A program made the position numbers and the translations under genes. Under the pieces are notes generated by a model that ran no database searches, was not told the origin of the DNA, and worked only from the letters and a program-made list of their open reading frames with translations. Positions 14,501-22,290 of a DNA stretch of 39,885 nt are shown here, in pieces. Each line of letters begins with the position of its first letter. Positions within the stretch are counted from its first letter, which is position 1. Location: the IMG/VR virus record IMGVR_UViG_3300032132_000019, positions 1-39,885 of that record. One strand, given 5' to 3'. The DNA is from a virus.

Positions 14501-15379
14501 CGGATCCTCCGCGTCGCCGAGGTGAACCTCGAACAGGCTCGAATCGAGAGCGACTTTTTCGCCGTCCGAAGACACTCCGTAAACGGCCGTGATCTCCTTT
14601 GAAGGATGGTCGAAAACCAGCCAACGAGACTTCGCGATTTCCGCCGCGATATCGCCGATCGCGGCCGCGGTCGCCGTCGTTCCGTTCTGACCGCGCGCCG
14701 TGATCCGGAGGACGTCGTCCGTCGTTACGTTCGCCTGGTCGTATAGAAACTCCTCGTCGTTCACCTCGAGCGATCCGGCGGCCGGCCAAGTCTCGTTAGT
14801 GTCGACCGATAGGTCGAACGGAGGAACGTCCGTCGCGAGGAATCCGGCCTTCAGTGTCGACCGTTGTCGGCGACGAACGAGAGGCGGCGTGAACCCGGAG
14901 AACATCCCGAGGCCGATCGGCTTAATTTTGTCGACCGCGTTATCCGCCGCCTGGGGAAACTCCGTCCGAATGATCGCTTCGCCGAGGTCGCGATAGTACG
15001 CCGCCGACGGAGAGGCGACGTGAATAACAACGGTCCGCTCCGTGACCTCCGTCACCTCCTCGACCGCGCCGACGAAATAGAGGAACCAGGCCGGCGACTC
15101 CGTGAGGCTTTGCTGCACGATCACGCCGACGCCCTTCGGCGGATCCGCGAGAGGCCAACGGTCGGAGAACCTCGAGCCGGAGACGTCCGGAATCAGGCGG
15201 TTCGAGAGAGTGAGCGTGAGCGCGTCTCCGCCGCCGTCTAGGTTGAGCTCCGCCGTTCCCCAATCCTTAACGCGTTTCTCGGCGACGACGCCGACGTCGT
15301 CCTGATCGGACACGTAGACGGGAGAGCCTTCGAAGAGGAAGAGAGCGCGGAAGCGGACGGCGCCGGAGATAGCCGCCAC
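11501..15379 (-). CDS. Large tail-tip / baseplate hub protein
   Basis: A 1292-aa protein from GTG 15379, the largest gene. It follows the tape measure and distal tail genes, the position of lambda J or Tal-type central tip proteins. The N-terminal 230 residues look like a hub domain (LTLTLSNRLIPDVSG). The middle (about 600-950) is beta-rich with many Gly/Asp, such as NTLLWFSEVDGNTRLYFVG. The C-terminal 200 residues include a KVVYKPELGSLPPVAFVF segment and end in an acidic Asp/Phe-rich tail. Its job is host contact and tail closure. No peptidase or lysozyme motif was seen. Confidence 0.75.
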   Translation of the reverse strand: MAAISGAVRFRALFLFEGSPVYVSDQDDVGVVAEKRVKDWGTAELNLDGGGDALTLTLSNRLIPDVSGSRFSDRWPLADPPKGVGVIVQQSLTESPAWFLYFVGAVEEVTEVTERTVVIHVASPSAAYYRDLGEAIIRTEFPQAADNAVDKIKPIGLGMFSGFTPPLVRRRQRSTLKAGFLATDVPPFDLSVDTNETWPAAGSLEVNDEEFLYDQANVTTDDVLRITARGQNGTTATAAAIGDIAAEIAKSRWLVFDHPSKEITAVYGVSSDGEKVALDSSLFEVHLGDAEDPRTSVKLTSSKGLKVDVPSKTSSYRRIEMDAAGTFGEHTLAAIPGFSNGSRAKNPAMAAGEAAEWGGDNFAVMSRDIHDTLVVKRTKAVPDPGVPVESVRIGVEHFGLKDFGYQSTLTAEILSSASTLVVADASDLIASGAAYLLIDSELLQVLSFPDDQTIAVARGVLNTAATSHGEGERVFAALDSAFNALFPNVQVRIEDDAGVFQTLGPLTDESAVPPDVTEDAGAYTDVQAITAFHGHEVEGGVVAAGLYLTAGFDVANDDLDFIGALYVATILNVANENSNIEYPLSAQITKAYPLGSSGISFCMPAAVGSLPGALKQKIKGLRVRFAHAAAAGESSSSVRVRLWIGGEKVIDEVKSSKGEVAAGNPPDVDLITADLSAFPDGFDLKKLYQRNTLLWFSEVDGNTRLYFVGIDVVFDEQQLLGSSSDFANDRTVLTGSFDLVLLHAGTYDSGLSGGGANHVLELFDGRSWSYLLKDTSAGHVIRGEGGTKGGTVRFTSAPSGVNDVQTVGCYWSGIDAPSQGRITRVTILIDAAYKALEVAKPTIVLRDHKNNISYLPSIESTGVSDELDGQNWTRRCWRVSWKSSDLPLSVGGNVVTVRRLMRDFHVRVSATGSGDSAFYATSLDWFIEVDQATTSITNSINPDAFTRIRYFDVSPHVASFAALEGRKVALSLENASVRDEDQSKPILAARVFALFKFTATTEAELERIAVDGTGIELTDKLDALRQVLTAGYPLLSVPTDAVDESSFATAIASGALELRGVIETKQDAAGLLADLAEQAKVSFLWEGGFAKVVYKPELGSLPPVAFVFSHSAEDVLQDSVIVSYRTKDSVGNVVTVRGRRDFVKGGYELSKETENVDSQTKYGRRPHEIGADFLQTDDDCSALACQQLNYRREIETVIRWLSPPSAKSLLVRRGMIVQLSSPIASSDRLEVLGVRTLPGSVSAGIPTVEITTVLRPAEIPCPLVTVPSFGDDEGGGTGDGSSFTDDFDDDFE

Positions 15380-15380
15380 G

Positions 15381-15896
15381 TTAGAGAGTCTTTCCCTTGG
15401 CGCGGAATAGGACGGTTCCGGCGAACCATCCGTTCCGCTCCTGATCGAACGAGAGCGCGGAGTCCTCGAAAGAACAGCCGACGTATAAGACGCTATCCGT
15501 CCGGACCAGGTCGCCGGGGAGGTGTCCGCCTCCGGCCGTGATCGTCGAGCCGGCGATCGTCGCGCCGGCGAATAGTTCGATCAGAGCTCCGCCCCAATTC
15601 GGCGCCTCGACTTCGAACTCCTCGGACGGACCGTCGACGACGTCGGCCCAGAAGTTCAACAGCTTCTGTTTCTCGTCGTCCGGGAGAGGCGCCGGAAGGC
15701 CCCAAGACCATTCGACCAGGAACCGCCGCGGACCGCGCCGGAACGTCGCGAGCTCGCCGGACGGTAGTTCCTCGATCACGTCGCGCCGGTCGACCGTATC
15801 GCGATCGTTGAAGTTCGGACCGCGGACGACGACCGACGTCGTCGGCGCCGCCAGCGTCGGATAGGCAAACGTAACGGCGTTCGCGGCGACTGTCAT
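15381..15896 (-). CDS. Distal tail protein
   Basis: A 171-aa protein from ATG 15896, overlapping the end of the tape measure gene (ATGA). The beta-rich sequence starts TVAANAVTFAYPTLAAPTTS and contains a Trp-rich segment (EWSWGLPAP, then LLNFWADVVDG), and ends in RAKGKTL. Small beta proteins between tape measure and tip are usually distal tail or minor tail proteins. I cannot name a specific family. Confidence 0.6.
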   Translation of the reverse strand: MTVAANAVTFAYPTLAAPTTSVVVRGPNFNDRDTVDRRDVIEELPSGELATFRRGPRRFLVEWSWGLPAPLPDDEKQKLLNFWADVVDGPSEEFEVEAPNWGGALIELFAGATIAGSTITAGGGHLPGDLVRTDSVLYVGCSFEDSALSFDQERNGWFAGTVLFRAKGKTL

Positions 15897-17770
15897 CGTC
15901 TCGACCGACTTCGCCGCGAGCGGCCTCCGCCGGCCTCACGCTCGATTCCGGGGACGATCGTGTCGCGGAGAACGGTCGGCGTGATCTCGCGGCCGGTGAC
16001 GTTCATGTTCACGTTTCCATGAAGGTGAATAGAGCTCGGCGCGCGGACCTGGCCGGAGGAGGCGTGAGAGTTTTTCGCGCCGGAGCTCGTCGAAGAGGTA
16101 GGAACCGGACCGCCGGCCGCCATCCGGAGAACCGGACCGCCGTCGCCGAACCGTTGCGGAACCTGGCCGCCGTTTCGGAGAGGTAGAGCCTCGAGCGTAC
16201 GGAACATCCCGCCGGCGATCTCCGCCAGCCACTCGTTAGCGCCTTTCCCGGTTCGTTGCGCGAGATTGATCGCCGCCGGGTCGATCGGTAGCCGGCCCTG
16301 CGTAGGCTTCGACACGTTCAGGATGTCGCTAAGGACGTTCTGTCCGTCCTTCGTCTGAACGCGCGCGAAACTCGTGTTCAGGAGCGCCGACGAGCGGATT
16401 CCTTTTGAGTTGAGCTCGTGAAGGAAAGGAAGGAGAGCCTGTGCAACCGTTTTCCGAACTACGAACTCTCCCGGCTCGAGCATCGCCGGTATTTTGTCTC
16501 CTGATCCCGTTCCGGGAACTATCCCTCCGGCCGCCATGTGTTCCGAGGCGGCGCCGACCGCCATCGCAAGACCCGATTTTCCGAACGCGCCGAATAACCA
16601 AGCGGTGTCATTCACGATTTGAATAACCGCGGCGATCTCCGAAAAGACGCCGCGAACAGTCATCGCCATATCGTTGAAGAGGCCGAGCTCGCGCGTCATG
16701 TCCGATATGCCGTTAACGAGCCTCGGCAAAAGCGCCTTCAGGTCGTCGAACTCGCTCCGGCCGGTAGAGATAGCGTCGGAGAAATCGACCGCGGCGTTCT
16801 TCATCTTCTGAAGGTTCTGTACGAACCCGCCGCCGCCGCCGCCAAACCCGGAGAACGCGCCGAGGAGCTCCTCGGAATCGCCGGTGAGCGTTCGGACGGC
16901 GCCGGAGTTGTCCGTAATCGAGTCCTTTAGAAGCGCCATCGTTCCGCCGACGCGTTCGCCGAAGAACAGCATCGGCGACGCCTCTTGTCCGAGCGCGCGC
17001 CATGCCTCCGCCTGTTCCTCCGTCGGGTTGATCACGGACTGCATCGAACCCTTGAGAATTGCCGTCGACTCGGCGAGCGACGCGCCGTCCTTCCGGAGAG
17101 CGACGATCGCTCCGAGCAGGGAGGAGATATCCGTTCCGAGCCGGAGCGCCGGACGCGAGAGAGTTTGAATCGAGCCGCCGAGTTCCTCGATCGACGAGCC
17201 GGAGAGGACCGCCGCTTTCGCGAGGTCTCCCTTCATTTGTTCGGCGGTCGTCTCGAGCGGCCGGTTCAAAGAGGCGGCCGTTTCCGCGAGCGTACGGAAC
17301 GCGGACGCCTCGTCCGCGAGTCCGATCGCGGCGATATCCGACGCCGCGCGGACGCCGGCGAGAGCTCCCTTCGTCGTCTGTGCGAACTTGAGAACGCCGA
17401 CGCGAGCTTTGTCCGCGGCGCCGGCGTAGGTCTTTCCGAGGTCGCCGGCGGCCGCCTTCACGCTCTTGCGTAAGTTCTCGACCGACTTCCCGGCGAGTAC
17501 GTTCGCGGCCGATAGTTTCTTGAACGAGTCCTCGGCCTTTAGACCAGGCGCGACCAGAGCGGCGAGCGCGATTCCGAAAAAGAGCGCGATTCCTCGGAGC
17601 TTGTCGAACGTGTTCTTCACTTTGTCGAGAGAGTCGACCATCGACGCCGCGGACTTCTTCACGGAGCCGGCGGTCGAGGCGGCGAGAGCCTTAGCGGAGC
17701 TAAGTCCCTTCCGGAACCCGGTGGTGTCCGCGCCGACAACGATCGTCAGGCCTTCGCTAAGAATCGCCAT
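15893..17770 (-). CDS. Tail tape measure protein
   Basis: I place the start at ATG 17770; a TTG further up would add five residues. The product is 625 aa. Residues about 30-55 are helical, followed by a hydrophobic segment (ALFFGIALAALVAPG), and then the core pattern of TP901-type tape measures, with AGKSVENLRKSVKAAAGDLG, ASAFRTLAETAASLNRP and IVALRKDGASLAESTAIL. The C-terminal 200 residues are Gly/Pro-rich with conserved VPGTGSGDKIPAMLEPGEF, common near the end of such proteins. Its length sets tail length, and 625 aa implies a medium-short siphovirus tail. The upstream -1 frame of the chaperone overlaps its start. Confidence 0.85.
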   Translation of the reverse strand: MAILSEGLTIVVGADTTGFRKGLSSAKALAASTAGSVKKSAASMVDSLDKVKNTFDKLRGIALFFGIALAALVAPGLKAEDSFKKLSAANVLAGKSVENLRKSVKAAAGDLGKTYAGAADKARVGVLKFAQTTKGALAGVRAASDIAAIGLADEASAFRTLAETAASLNRPLETTAEQMKGDLAKAAVLSGSSIEELGGSIQTLSRPALRLGTDISSLLGAIVALRKDGASLAESTAILKGSMQSVINPTEEQAEAWRALGQEASPMLFFGERVGGTMALLKDSITDNSGAVRTLTGDSEELLGAFSGFGGGGGGFVQNLQKMKNAAVDFSDAISTGRSEFDDLKALLPRLVNGISDMTRELGLFNDMAMTVRGVFSEIAAVIQIVNDTAWLFGAFGKSGLAMAVGAASEHMAAGGIVPGTGSGDKIPAMLEPGEFVVRKTVAQALLPFLHELNSKGIRSSALLNTSFARVQTKDGQNVLSDILNVSKPTQGRLPIDPAAINLAQRTGKGANEWLAEIAGGMFRTLEALPLRNGGQVPQRFGDGGPVLRMAAGGPVPTSSTSSGAKNSHASSGQVRAPSSIHLHGNVNMNVTGREITPTVLRDTIVPGIEREAGGGRSRRSRSRR

Positions 17771-18403
17771 TTGTTGCGTTCCCAAAAACGTGACACTTAG
17801 CCGCGACGAACCCGATCATCTCAAGCTGTTCCGCTAAGGAGCCTCCGTCGAACTCGGCTCCGAACTCTTGAGAGGCGAGTCGGAGGAGGAACCGTTCGGT
17901 GATTCCTCCTTCCCGAGTAAAAAAGCGGTTCGCGCCTTGTCGACGTCGTCGTTCGAGACGCCGGAGCCGTCGGATATAGCCTTAAGAAGGCGACCGAAGT
18001 CGCGGCCGGAAATAGGCGACTCGCGGAGTTCGTTGTAAATCGACGCCCAGAACTTTGCCGGCGCCTTCCGGCGAATCGCCGCCTCCGTCGCGAACGTGAA
18101 TCGCTGATCCTTGCCGAGCGCGAAGAAGATCATCGCCGCCGCCTGCAACGCGTTCCCCTCGAGGTCGCGGAGTTTGTAAGTACCGTCCTCCGTGTTCGGG
18201 AACACTTGCGGTCCGTCAGGTCCTTTTCCGACGATCTTTAGCGGCGCCGAAGGGAGGCCGATTTCTTGAATCACCTCGAGGTCCCATCCGAGCCGGAGCG
18301 GTTCGAGTTCAACCGAGAGTTTCTCCTTCGACTCCTCGTCCTCGAGATCCTCGAAAACGAACCGAATCTTTCCGACCGAATTCCGCGCTCCTGTGACCTG
18401 CAT
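17757..18403 (-). CDS. Tail assembly chaperone, -1 frameshift (long) form
   Basis: At the heptamer T TTT TTA (17918-17924, minus strand, read in the zero frame as GCT TTT TTA), a -1 slip gives a frame open for 53 more codons to a TAG at 17757-17759. The extra peptide starts TREGGITERFLLRLASQEFG, continues AEQLEMIGFVAAKCHVFG, and overlaps the tape measure start by 14 bases. Composition and codon use are good, and the fusion is about 215 aa. This matches the conserved gpG-gpGT scheme of siphophages, where the long form binds the tape measure. Confidence 0.7.
17834..18403 (-). CDS. Tail assembly chaperone, short (unshifted) form
   Basis: A 189-aa protein from ATG 18403 behind GGAGGG. It lies between the tail-tube region and the tape measure gene, the usual place for lambda G/GT-type chaperones. 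The N-terminus is charged (GKIRFVFEDLEDEESKEKLS), with mixed helical segments following. A slippery heptamer, T TTT TTA, at 17918-17924 lies 27 codons before the normal stop, which gives the unshifted product. The shifted form is listed separately. Such proteins keep the tape measure soluble during tail assembly. Confidence 0.75.
   Translation of the reverse strand: MQVTGARNSVGKIRFVFEDLEDEESKEKLSVELEPLRLGWDLEVIQEIGLPSAPLKIVGKGPDGPQVFPNTEDGTYKLRDLEGNALQAAAMIFFALGKDQRFTFATEAAIRRKAPAKFWASIYNELRESPISGRDFGRLLKAISDGSGVSNDDVDKARTAFLLGKEESPNGSSSDSPLKSSEPSSTEAP
17918..17924 (-). promoter_or_regulatory. Slippery heptamer for -1 ribosomal frameshift
   Basis: On the minus strand the sequence is TTTTTTA, placed X XXY YYZ in the chaperone frame, the same form as well-known -1 sites. 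It lies 27 codons before the zero-frame stop, and the shifted frame stays open into the tape measure gene. A downstream stimulator was not identified with confidence. Confidence 0.75.
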
Positions 18404-18426
18404 TTCCGTTTCCCTCCGGGTTTCTT

Positions 18427-19425
18427 TCAGTAGACAGGAACGAACTCGACCTCGAGGACTCCCTGTATCGCCTCGTTAGCTCCTGTGTCCGCTCGAAACT
18501 GTATCCGATCGCCGGCGACGAATGTAACGCCGACTGTCTCGACGCTCGTCGTCCAGGTCGTCGCGGAGACGACGGCGTGAGTCCAGAGATCCGTCCCGGA
18601 TCCGTTCTTTCGAAGTCGATAAGTCCACGTCGATCCGCCCGTTCCGCCCTTCGTAGCGACGCCGACGTTCGTAATTTCAATCGCGCGAGACGGAACCCAC
18701 GGCGTATTAGTCCAACCCATATCGTTATTTTGAAAGCGAAGGATGAACGAGCCGATCGAACCGGACCGCGCGTATCCGAGTTGCAGGAACTGAGTTGGTC
18801 CGACCCACCTAGAGAGAGCGTCGCACCACACTAGGAGCGCGTTTACGTCCGTGTCGTAATACGTCGCGCCGTCGTATCGGACGCCTGATCCCGGACGTTG
18901 AGCGGTCGTCCCGGCGACTCTCGGAGTCTCGAGGCGGTCGGAGGAGCTCCGGACCCAAGGACGTCCCGCCGTAACGTCGCCGACGGAGATCGTCTCGTCT
19001 CCTTGCGTCCGAATCGAGCGCGCGCACGTCTTAATCGCGTCGGCGTGAAGGAGGACTCGAGCGCGCGAGTCGGCGGAGCGGTATTCGATCAGGCTCGCGA
19101 AGTACGGATCGCCGGCGGACCCGTTGTCGACCTGGTTCGAGCCGGCGGCGACGACGTGTTCCCATCGGTAGGAGAAACCCGGTGAACCTGTCGTGTCGAG
19201 CTCGCGAACGCCGCCGACCTGAACGTGAACGTTCTCGCCGGCGTCGCCTTGCGAGTCCGCGACTCCGAACACGGCGTCTCCGGCGCCGGCGACCTCGAGG
19301 GTTCCGCTCGCGTTCTCCTTCACGAGGTCGAACTTCGCGATCGGCGTAGCGCCAACCTCGGCGAGAACGAAAACCGGACGAGGATAGTCCCGGCCGGCGG
19401 AGTGTCCTCGTCGCGGAATCGTCAC
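18427..19425 (-). CDS. Structural protein: DUF2190-like N-domain fused to jelly-roll-like C-domain
   Basis: A 332-aa protein from GTG 19425. Residues about 20-85 (TPIAKFDLVKENASGTLEVA, then AVFGVADSQGDAGENVHVQVG) have the pattern of DUF2190/head decoration proteins. Residues about 225-332 look like a fibre-type beta domain (TWTYRLRKNGSGTDLWTH, then GDRIQFRADTGANEAI). The middle (about 135-215) contains a Trp-rich patch (LLVWCDALSRWVGP). It sits between the tail tube and chaperone genes, so it is probably a virion surface decoration. The fusion is unusual. Confidence 0.6.
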   Translation of the reverse strand: MTIPRRGHSAGRDYPRPVFVLAEVGATPIAKFDLVKENASGTLEVAGAGDAVFGVADSQGDAGENVHVQVGGVRELDTTGSPGFSYRWEHVVAAGSNQVDNGSAGDPYFASLIEYRSADSRARVLLHADAIKTCARSIRTQGDETISVGDVTAGRPWVRSSSDRLETPRVAGTTAQRPGSGVRYDGATYYDTDVNALLVWCDALSRWVGPTQFLQLGYARSGSIGSFILRFQNNDMGWTNTPWVPSRAIEITNVGVATKGGTGGSTWTYRLRKNGSGTDLWTHAVVSATTWTTSVETVGVTFVAGDRIQFRADTGANEAIQGVLEVEFVPVY

Positions 19426-19438
19426 GCCGGACCGCCTC

Positions 19439-19939
19439 TCAAATCGTCGACGACGGCGTGAAGGACTGACACTCTCCCTCGAATGAGAGCTTATTCGGGA
19501 GGCCCTCTTCGAACCGGATCGACGGACAGTAACACTCTCCCCAAGTGAACACCTCGGAGCCGGACCCCGTCGGGTTCGCGATCGTGAGCTCCGCGTCGAA
19601 CAAGTACGGTTCCTGCGTAGCGTCGACGGAGAGGAGCGCCGTCGTAAGCGTGTTGTTCGTGTCCGCCGTAATGAACTCGTAAGGAGTGAGCGTCGCCGTC
19701 AACACGGCGGCGGACTCTCCGTAGAGCTCGCGGAAATTCGTCGTGAACGAGAACGGGAGTAGTTCGTTGTCGCCGAAAATGACCTGATCGACGACCCCGC
19801 GGTCGATAATCGGAATGATCGGCTTCCCCTTGATCGCTCCGGACCATCCGCCGTCAAGGAGCGTAACGGTCATCTCCTGCGGTGTTCCGTCCTTCAGCTT
19901 CAAGGTCCCGTGTCGGTAGGTTCGGACCGTCGTAGACAT
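19439..19939 (-). CDS. Major tail tube protein
   Basis: A 166-aa protein from ATG 19939 behind AAGGAG. A beta-rich pattern (HGTLKLKDGTPQEMTVTLLD, FSFTTNFRELYG, AVLTATLTPYEF, FTWGECYCPSI) fits tail tube proteins, although similarity to a named family is weak. Size and position (after the tail terminator, before the chaperone and tape measure) match the major tail protein of siphophages. Expected to polymerise into the hollow tail. Confidence 0.65.
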   Translation of the reverse strand: MSTTVRTYRHGTLKLKDGTPQEMTVTLLDGGWSGAIKGKPIIPIIDRGVVDQVIFGDNELLPFSFTTNFRELYGESAAVLTATLTPYEFITADTNNTLTTALLSVDATQEPYLFDAELTIANPTGSGSEVFTWGECYCPSIRFEEGLPNKLSFEGECQSFTPSSTI

Positions 19940-19953
19940 AGCGTCGACTCCTT

Positions 19954-20418
19954 CTAGGTCGGAAGGCCCGTTAGCAAATACGGAACCTGGGTAAGAATTT
20001 CGCCGATCCCTTCGACCGGATCAAGAGCGTTCGCCTCGACTTCGCCGAACGAGAGGACTCCGATTTTCGCCCGGCCGTTCCCTGTTGTATCGTCGAGGAC
20101 CGCGAGGTCGGCGCCTCGGAACAGGTCCTTCACGGCGCGGACCAGGCGCCAGCCGGCGCGCGGATCGACGGACGCGCCAGCGCGCGCGACCTTGAAGCGG
20201 CATCGAACGCGAACGGTTCCGGTCGCTAGGAATTCGCCGTTCCTCTGATCGTTCGGAATCATCGAAAGGAGGTGAACGACGAACCAAGTCGGAACGCCGA
20301 TCGTCGACTCGTTCACGTTCGTCTCGTGAACGTCCGCAACGCTCGAGAGGCCTTCGGTCGCGAACGTCAAGAGCGCGCGATAAGTGTCCTCCTCGATAGC
20401 GGCGATCGTTCCAGGCAT
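19954..20418 (-). CDS. Tail terminator protein (lambda U-like role)
   Basis: A 154-aa protein; I choose ATG 20418 (MPGTIAAIEE), the only start giving normal codon use throughout. An alpha/beta pattern has a helical N-terminus, then HLLSMIPNDQRNGEFLATG, VRVRCRFKVARAG and RLVRAVKDLF. It sits next to the tail tube and the gp10-like connector, where tail terminator/completion proteins are encoded. The assignment is by position and size. Confidence 0.6.
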   Translation of the reverse strand: MPGTIAAIEEDTYRALLTFATEGLSSVADVHETNVNESTIGVPTWFVVHLLSMIPNDQRNGEFLATGTVRVRCRFKVARAGASVDPRAGWRLVRAVKDLFRGADLAVLDDTTGNGRAKIGVLSFGEVEANALDPVEGIGEILTQVPYLLTGLPT

Positions 20419-20420
20419 CG

Positions 20421-21350
20421 TTAATACTGATCCGCGTTCGATTCGTGTCCGACGCCGAAGACCATGAAGTCGACGATCGGAGCGTCCGCCGCGCCGAGGT
20501 TCGACCCGTCGGCCGCCGAGAACATGAACGTGATTTGCGTCGCCGTGAGTCCGGAGATCCGGACGAGGTAAAGGTCGAGAGTTCCGCTCGCGAGTTTCAG
20601 CGTGCAGACTCCGCTCTTTACGGTCCGGAAGCCTCGAGGGAGCGTTACGGTTTTCGTCTCCGTCGCGGCGCCTCCGGTGAGGGAGAACGTCGCCGTTCCC
20701 GTAACCATCCGCGGAGCGAAAATCTTTTCGGCCGCTCCGTTGTTGTCGAAGTCGACGAAGTCCGCCGCGCGCTCCTCCGGGTTCGGAGCGTAGAGACCCT
20801 CCGAGTCGCCGTGAACGACCGTCACGGCGTCGAACCAGGCATCGACGGAACCGGCGCCAGGTTTCGCGAGCTCGAGGACGACCTTCAGAGCGGCCGCCGC
20901 GCCGTCGGCCGAGAGCGTGACCGCCAGGCGTTCCCATCCGCCGAGGCCGGAGTGAACCGCCTCCGACGTTCCGACGCCGTCGTCGAGACGGAGCTTCGCC
21001 GAGGTGCCGAACGAGCACTTCACGTAACAGGCGGCCGTGACCTCTCGTCCTTGCCAGCCGGCGCCGACGCGGTCGTAAAGATCGTGCTCGACCCTCGAGT
21101 CGCCGGAGCCTCCGGACGTTTGCGTGAGTTGGACGGAGGAGAGGCCGAACCGGAACGTTCCGGCGCTCGTCGCCTTCGCGATCGTCCCTCCGTTGAGTGT
21201 CGAAGTCCAGGCGTCCGGGTCCGCGGCGCCGCCGGCGGACCAGGATTCGAACGAGGAGTTCCGCGCCAGGTTCGGACGCGTTACGTCGATCGTTCTCTGC
21301 ATGTTCGCGACGTTGAGCGTCGTCGAGGCCTCGAACTTCAAGCGTGCCAT
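20421..21350 (-). CDS. Carbohydrate-binding-module-like structural protein
   Basis: A 309-aa protein from ATG 21350, in a TAAATG junction with the upstream gene. Residues about 25-180 follow the galactose-binding-fold pattern of CBM4/9-type modules: NLARNSSFESWSAGG, the WQGREVTAACYVKC strand, LRLDDGVGTSE, and GGWERLAVTLSADG then VDAWFDAVTVVHG. The C-terminal 100 residues are a second beta region. It is embedded among head-tail genes and so is likely displayed on the virion, where it could bind host or environmental glycans. This is an uncommon place for such a domain. Confidence 0.6.
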   Translation of the reverse strand: MARLKFEASTTLNVANMQRTIDVTRPNLARNSSFESWSAGGAADPDAWTSTLNGGTIAKATSAGTFRFGLSSVQLTQTSGGSGDSRVEHDLYDRVGAGWQGREVTAACYVKCSFGTSAKLRLDDGVGTSEAVHSGLGGWERLAVTLSADGAAAALKVVLELAKPGAGSVDAWFDAVTVVHGDSEGLYAPNPEERAADFVDFDNNGAAEKIFAPRMVTGTATFSLTGGAATETKTVTLPRGFRTVKSGVCTLKLASGTLDLYLVRISGLTATQITFMFSAADGSNLGAADAPIVDFMVFGVGHESNADQY

Positions 21351-21875
21351 TTAGAGAACTCCGTCCGGGTTGATCCGCTTAATGTCCTCGAGGAGCGCCT
21401 TCCGGTGTCTCTCGACCGCGACGCGAATCACGCCGTTCGCCGCCTGTCGAGAACCGCCGGCCTCGAGGAACGGACCATACCTAGTCGGATTCCCGACGAC
21501 GACACGAGTTCCGCGGTCCGTCTCGTCGATCGTAACGGAGCCGGAGGCGCGTCCGGCGGCGATCACGTCCGGCCGAGTGTGAATCACTCGAACTATCCCG
21601 TCCTTGCCGAGGTGAGCAACGGTCGCCGGGATCGTAGGTTGAGGAGCTCCGAGCCGAGAGAGAGCCTCGAACCAGGCCGCGCGAAAACGACCGTATCGAA
21701 CAGGCGAGCGACGCGCCGATTCGTACGTGATATCGGCCGCGGACTTCCGGACCGCCACGTTCGACCCCTTGCCGACGGACTTCACGTAAACGTCGAGCGC
21801 GACGTTAAAGGCGGCGAGCGATCGGTCCGCCGATTTGATCGCGGCCGCCGCTTGTTTGTGAGAGGCGCGAGCCAC
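21351..21875 (-). CDS. Head-tail connector / tail completion protein (HK97 gp10-like)
   Basis: A 174-aa protein. I place the start at GTG 21875, directly after the preceding stop (21877-21879); longer frames run through Arg-rich antisense-like sequence. The pattern ARRSPVRYGRFRAAWFEALS, then ETDRGTRVVVGNP and RYGPFLEAGGSRQAANGVIRV, fits HK97 gp10-type minor head or tail completion proteins, which typically carry 'PYAxxxExG' and 'PxGxxR' motifs. Its role is to join the neck to the tail. Confidence 0.7.
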   Translation of the reverse strand: MARASHKQAAAAIKSADRSLAAFNVALDVYVKSVGKGSNVAVRKSAADITYESARRSPVRYGRFRAAWFEALSRLGAPQPTIPATVAHLGKDGIVRVIHTRPDVIAAGRASGSVTIDETDRGTRVVVGNPTRYGPFLEAGGSRQAANGVIRVAVERHRKALLEDIKRINPDGVL

Positions 21876-21876
21876 G

Positions 21877-22278
21877 TTAGGAGCGCCTCGTCTGGAACAC
21901 GTAATAGAGAGACGTTCCGAGGTCGCCCTTCTGAACGTCCGTAACCTGAAACGCCGCGCCGGCCTCCTCGATCCAGGCGCCGGAGGATCCGTCGAGCTCC
22001 GGATCGTGACCGGCCGCGGCGAAGACGGTTCCGAGAGCGACGTAAGTTCGCCGACCGACCTCGGCGTCGACGAATTCGCCCTTCGACGGAGAGCCGACGA
22101 ACATATCGACCGCGAGCGGTTCCGACGGCGTAGCGACAACGCCGAGGCCTTTCCCGCCGGCCTCCGGCCGATGGTAGGTAACGCTCCGCTTCGTCGTCGC
22201 GTTTGTAACGGCCTCCTCGATTAGCTCGAGGAAGAACGCGCGATCGTCGGCCGTGAAGACGTTCAGCGTGAACTGCAA
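21877..22278 (-). CDS. Head-tail joining protein, unknown family
   Basis: A 133-aa protein from ATG 22278. A mixed alpha/beta pattern has a helical FFLELIEEAVTNATTKRS followed by beta segments (DAEVGRRTYVALGTVFAAAG, then AGAAFQVTDVQ). It is in the connector cluster between the adaptor and the gp10-like gene and is of a typical size for a head closure protein, but no specific family is recognised. Confidence 0.55.
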   Translation of the reverse strand: MQFTLNVFTADDRAFFLELIEEAVTNATTKRSVTYHRPEAGGKGLGVVATPSEPLAVDMFVGSPSKGEFVDAEVGRRTYVALGTVFAAAGHDPELDGSSGAWIEEAGAAFQVTDVQKGDLGTSLYYVFQTRRS

Positions 22279-22290
22279 ACCGGAGCCTCC

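Noticed and set aside
20445-21944. Plus-strand 499-aa ORF
   Set aside because: Antisense shadow of the CBM-like and connector genes; composition is dominated by Arg and Val.
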